The notes under the pieces are model-generated. The model saw only the letters and a program-made list of their open reading frames with translations, ran no database searches and was not told the origin of the DNA. Position numbers and translations under genes: made by a program. Positions 61,335 through 64,000 of a DNA stretch of 64,000 bases are shown here, piece by piece. The stretch comes from Epiperipatus broadwayi (lineage: Eukaryota > Onychophora > Udeonychophora > Euonychophora > Peripatidae): the NCBI GenBank assembly GCA_028023455.1, contig JAQFVV010012495.1, forward strand, positions 1,891,711-1,955,710. The letters run 5' to 3'. Each line of letters starts with the position of its first letter. Positions within the stretch are counted from its first letter, which is position 1.

Positions 61335-63280
61335 GAAAGAATAAAAGAAAAAGAATTGAGATGCGACAAAAAAGACTTTGAATGGAAACACATCCTAGTG
61401 ATAATGTTTTCTAGTGTATGTGTGTGTGTGAATACGTTTTGTTATTAAAATCTATGCTAGAAGCAAGCATGTAATTAAAGACTACTTCATAGCATTACTA
61501 AACTTACGAACAGGTAAGACTAGATTAGCTAAGGTGCTAGTTGTCATGACCTCTTCATGATATCAATCATCTAACTGCTTTAACTATAACAATGACTTTC
61601 TTTATTTGTATAATAACTGTGATAAGTGTGCTTATGTGCAGCTATAGAGAAACTTGTTGTTTATATAAATTAATTATGGCTTAATGCTTTTGAGAACTTA
61701 TGACATTCCCATATTCATAGCAAGATGAACTATAATCATAATGGAGAGAAGGGTATAATTGTACGTATAATTATATTTTCATGTTTTAATCATTTTAATT
61801 TATGATTTATATTAAAAGATTTAATACAGTGCATACAGTACATTGAATTGTGAATGTATTCAAGCTTCAAAAACAACTAATAAGCAATCATGGTATTTAT
61901 ATTGAAATATTATATATGATGTGAATATTCGAAATTTATACCCATAGCTCATCTGAGAACTAAAAATTGTTTATGAAATGTTAAACGAAGTGTGATAAAA
62001 ATGAGCCTGGTGTCTTTTTGTTGATTTTAGCTTAGAAACTGCATATTCAGTTAGACTGTAAATAAAGTTACTACAAAGCAAAGGTTTTTCAGAGGTTGCC
62101 TTTACATAGTGAAGAAAACAAAGCTTATCTAGTTAATCATATACCATTTTGTAATGTTTTATTTTTTATTTTTGGCTAAGAATTTCTTGATATATTTACT
62201 AACATTAATTGAATGATATCACTGCAAGTTTGCAGGTAATTTTTGAAATTAAACATTGATTTAAAAAACATAAAAATGATGTCATATAACACACTTTTTA
62301 TAGTTATCTGATTCAAGTATTATTGAATGTTTTGCCATTTTTGAATAAATAACCTTTAGATATTTTTTCTTAAGAAACTAATAATACTTTTCTAAAGATT
62401 GTTTAATATTTTTTCTATATTCTACCATATAAAATACAATCAGTGATGGTGATATAATATTTATAATCTAAAATAAATTCATTTAAAATCTGAATAAATA
62501 TGTCAATTAATATTATTATTTTAAACGTTTGAAAAATTACTGGAAGCAATATATATCAAAATAAAAGCAAGTCATATATAACGTGACATCACTTTTATAT
62601 ACTTGTATTTACAAAAATTAGTGGAAGAAATATATATATATATGTTTGTGTGTGTGTGTGCAAACATTAAAACGTAAGAATTTTCCAAGTGTTAATAATC
62701 TACATAAAATTTCAGCTAGAAAGTAATCAGGTAACAATCAATTAAAACGGGTAATGCAAATTGAAATTATGTAATCTAATAATAATAATAGTATTTAGTC
62801 TCAGCTACATTAATATGTATAAGGCCATAGTAAATCCTTATTAGTGTAAAGTAACAAAACTTAAATGTCATTTTTTATTACAACTGCTGAATAAAGTTGT
62901 GTATACAGTTGCTTTTCTACATTTAAAAATCTATAAAATTATTATAAATATATACATATTTTAATTTATCAATAATATTATATAGCAGTTTAAATATCCA
63001 TAAGTTCTTGGTGGCTTACTTATTTATTACCAAATATAAAATGCTATGACTTTAAAAAGATATTTATATATAACTTATAAATCACAGGATATCAAATTAT
63101 AATTTTAAAATCATTACTTGTTATTTCTAGATCATAATTCTTGGTTTCTAGAAATAACTTATAACATTTATGATTTATTAAAATAATTTGATTAAAGAAA
63201 TATTATTCTTAGTTTTAACTTGTATAAAACAAAAATTAATACATATATAAATAGAAAATAAAAATGAAAAAGTATTATAT
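61335..63280. other. No clear feature; short microsatellites
   Basis: Contains a short (TA)n/(TG)n near 62629-62660. No gene or repeat family was recognised. Confidence 0.4.
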
Positions 63281-63285
63281 ATATA

Positions 63286-63490
63286 TGAAAATAATCACAG
63301 GGCATAACGCTATACTAAATTAATATCCAAATATCAAATCATCATGCATGGCTAAGAAATTCAGGACTGCCCTCTATGAAACAAATATTTAAATATTTCA
63401 AAATGGCCAGTTCAAAAAAGAATGTGATGATGTGATATTTGGATATTGATTTCAGTATAGCTTTATGCATTGGGATTATTTTCATATAAA
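63286..63490. repeat. Foldback element with about 60-bp arms
   Basis: ATGAAAATAATCACAGGGCATAACG..ATATCCAAATATCAAATCATCAT at the left is inverted at 63424-63490 (GATGATGTGATATTTGGATA..). The 80-bp loop has no ORF. Confidence 0.7.
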
Positions 63491-63716
63491 ACTGGATTGT
63501 GTATTTTAAAGATTAAAATGACTAATGTTTAGTTTGTCTTTATATAAGTATAATAAACATGTTTGTTTAGTAGTGAGTTAAAATCATTGTTTATTTAAAT
63601 TTCACACTTTTCATTTGAATTAGTTTGGATTTCAATATTTAACATCTAATAGCGTACAGTTTCAAAGTGGTATCATTTTCAACTGGGACTATTTTATAGG
63701 TACTTATGGATAATTT

Positions 63717-63896
63717 GCCTGATGACGTATTACCCTGAAGGCATACCAGTCTAATGTTGCGATTTTTAAGATAACGTCTCCAAGTGATCTGCAGACACAT
63801 CTACTCGCTAAGATGTGTCCGCATATCACGTGAACACGTCACGTTAAAAAGCGCAACATTAAATCGGTATGCCTTCAGGGTAATACATCATCGGTT
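63717..63896. repeat. Foldback element with GC-richer inverted arms
   Basis: Outer arms: GCCTGATGACGTATTACCCTGAAGGCATACC..AATGTTGCG and CGCAACATT..GGTATGCCTTCAGGGTAATACATCATCGG. A second, inner pair, TAACGTCTCC.AGTGATCTGC.GACACATC and GATGTGTCCGCATATCACGTGAACACG.., brings pairing almost to the tip. It is clearly less AT-rich than the rest of the window. Confidence 0.75.
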
Positions 63897-64000
63897 TATC
63901 ATGTGATAAAAAACAAAAGGAATGTCACGTGATACACACCGACTGAACACCAGCATGTTTCTTGGTCCTGAAAAAAAATACAAAAATAAAAAATTAGTGA

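Overview
The window is nuclear DNA from an AT-rich animal, most likely an invertebrate. By eye it is roughly three quarters A+T. It has spliced exons with GT..AG introns, tRNA-derived SINEs, LINEs, a Penelope-like element with a GIY-YIG domain, hAT and pogo-like DNA transposons, and many foldback repeats. Nothing bacterial or organellar is visible. I cannot name the species.

Only one host gene is well supported. It lies on the minus strand and spans 39158 down to 1344. Four coding exons (39128-39158, 18016-18151, 16956-17130, 1344-1418) join in phase, each with a good donor and acceptor, into a 138-residue single-pass membrane protein. Its cytoplasmic tail is basic and carries two PY motifs (PPPY and PPSY), the usual docking sites for WW domains of NEDD4-type ubiquitin ligases. 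Introns of about 21.0 kb, 0.9 kb and 15.5 kb hold most of the repeats described here. I do not recognise the gene.

The most interesting material is a set of short repeats carrying hammerhead ribozyme motifs. Family A has a type I hammerhead: CUGAUGA core, a five-pair stem II, GAAA, a tiny stem III, and a stem I of ACCAA with UUGGU. It recurs at about a dozen places (5.0, 5.6, 7.1, 13.9, 22.0, 22.5, 23.0, 24.1, 24.5, 25.6, 26.0, 32.7, 39.8 kb). Two copies with intact cores are in direct tandem 489 nt apart at 22.5-23.0 kb, the layout expected of a retrozyme or of the schistosome Sm-alpha SINE-like family. Family C has a different hammerhead-like core ending in a GUC cleavage triplet, with a stem I split by an internal loop (36.8-37.1 and 60.6-61.3 kb). 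One family C insertion is bounded by a perfect 10-12 bp target duplication. Several of these elements are inverted dimers or foldbacks with the ribozyme at the tip. A decayed Penelope-like element at 19.0-21.7 kb is a candidate mobiliser.

Region by region: 0-1.4 kb, SINEs and the last exon of the gene. 1.4-11 kb, mostly featureless intron with family A copies. 11-16.6 kb, a foldback, a small hAT element with an 8-bp TSD, and a 2.3-kb hAT element with a ruined ZBED5-like transposase. 17-18.2 kb, exons 3 and 2. 18.5-24.8 kb, SINE, Penelope-like element and a hammerhead cluster. 25.5-34 kb, a (TAA)n-interrupted family A dimer, a 1.17-kb TIR element, an RTE LINE fragment, foldbacks and a pogo-like element. 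34.9-39.2 kb, a LINE tail, hairpins, a family C array and exon 1. 39.2-49 kb, upstream DNA with an RTE LINE fragment and two SINE D copies. 49.2-59.75 kb, a LINE split by an 8.3-kb LTR element with 2.8-kb LTRs. 59.8-64 kb, a family C composite and two foldbacks.
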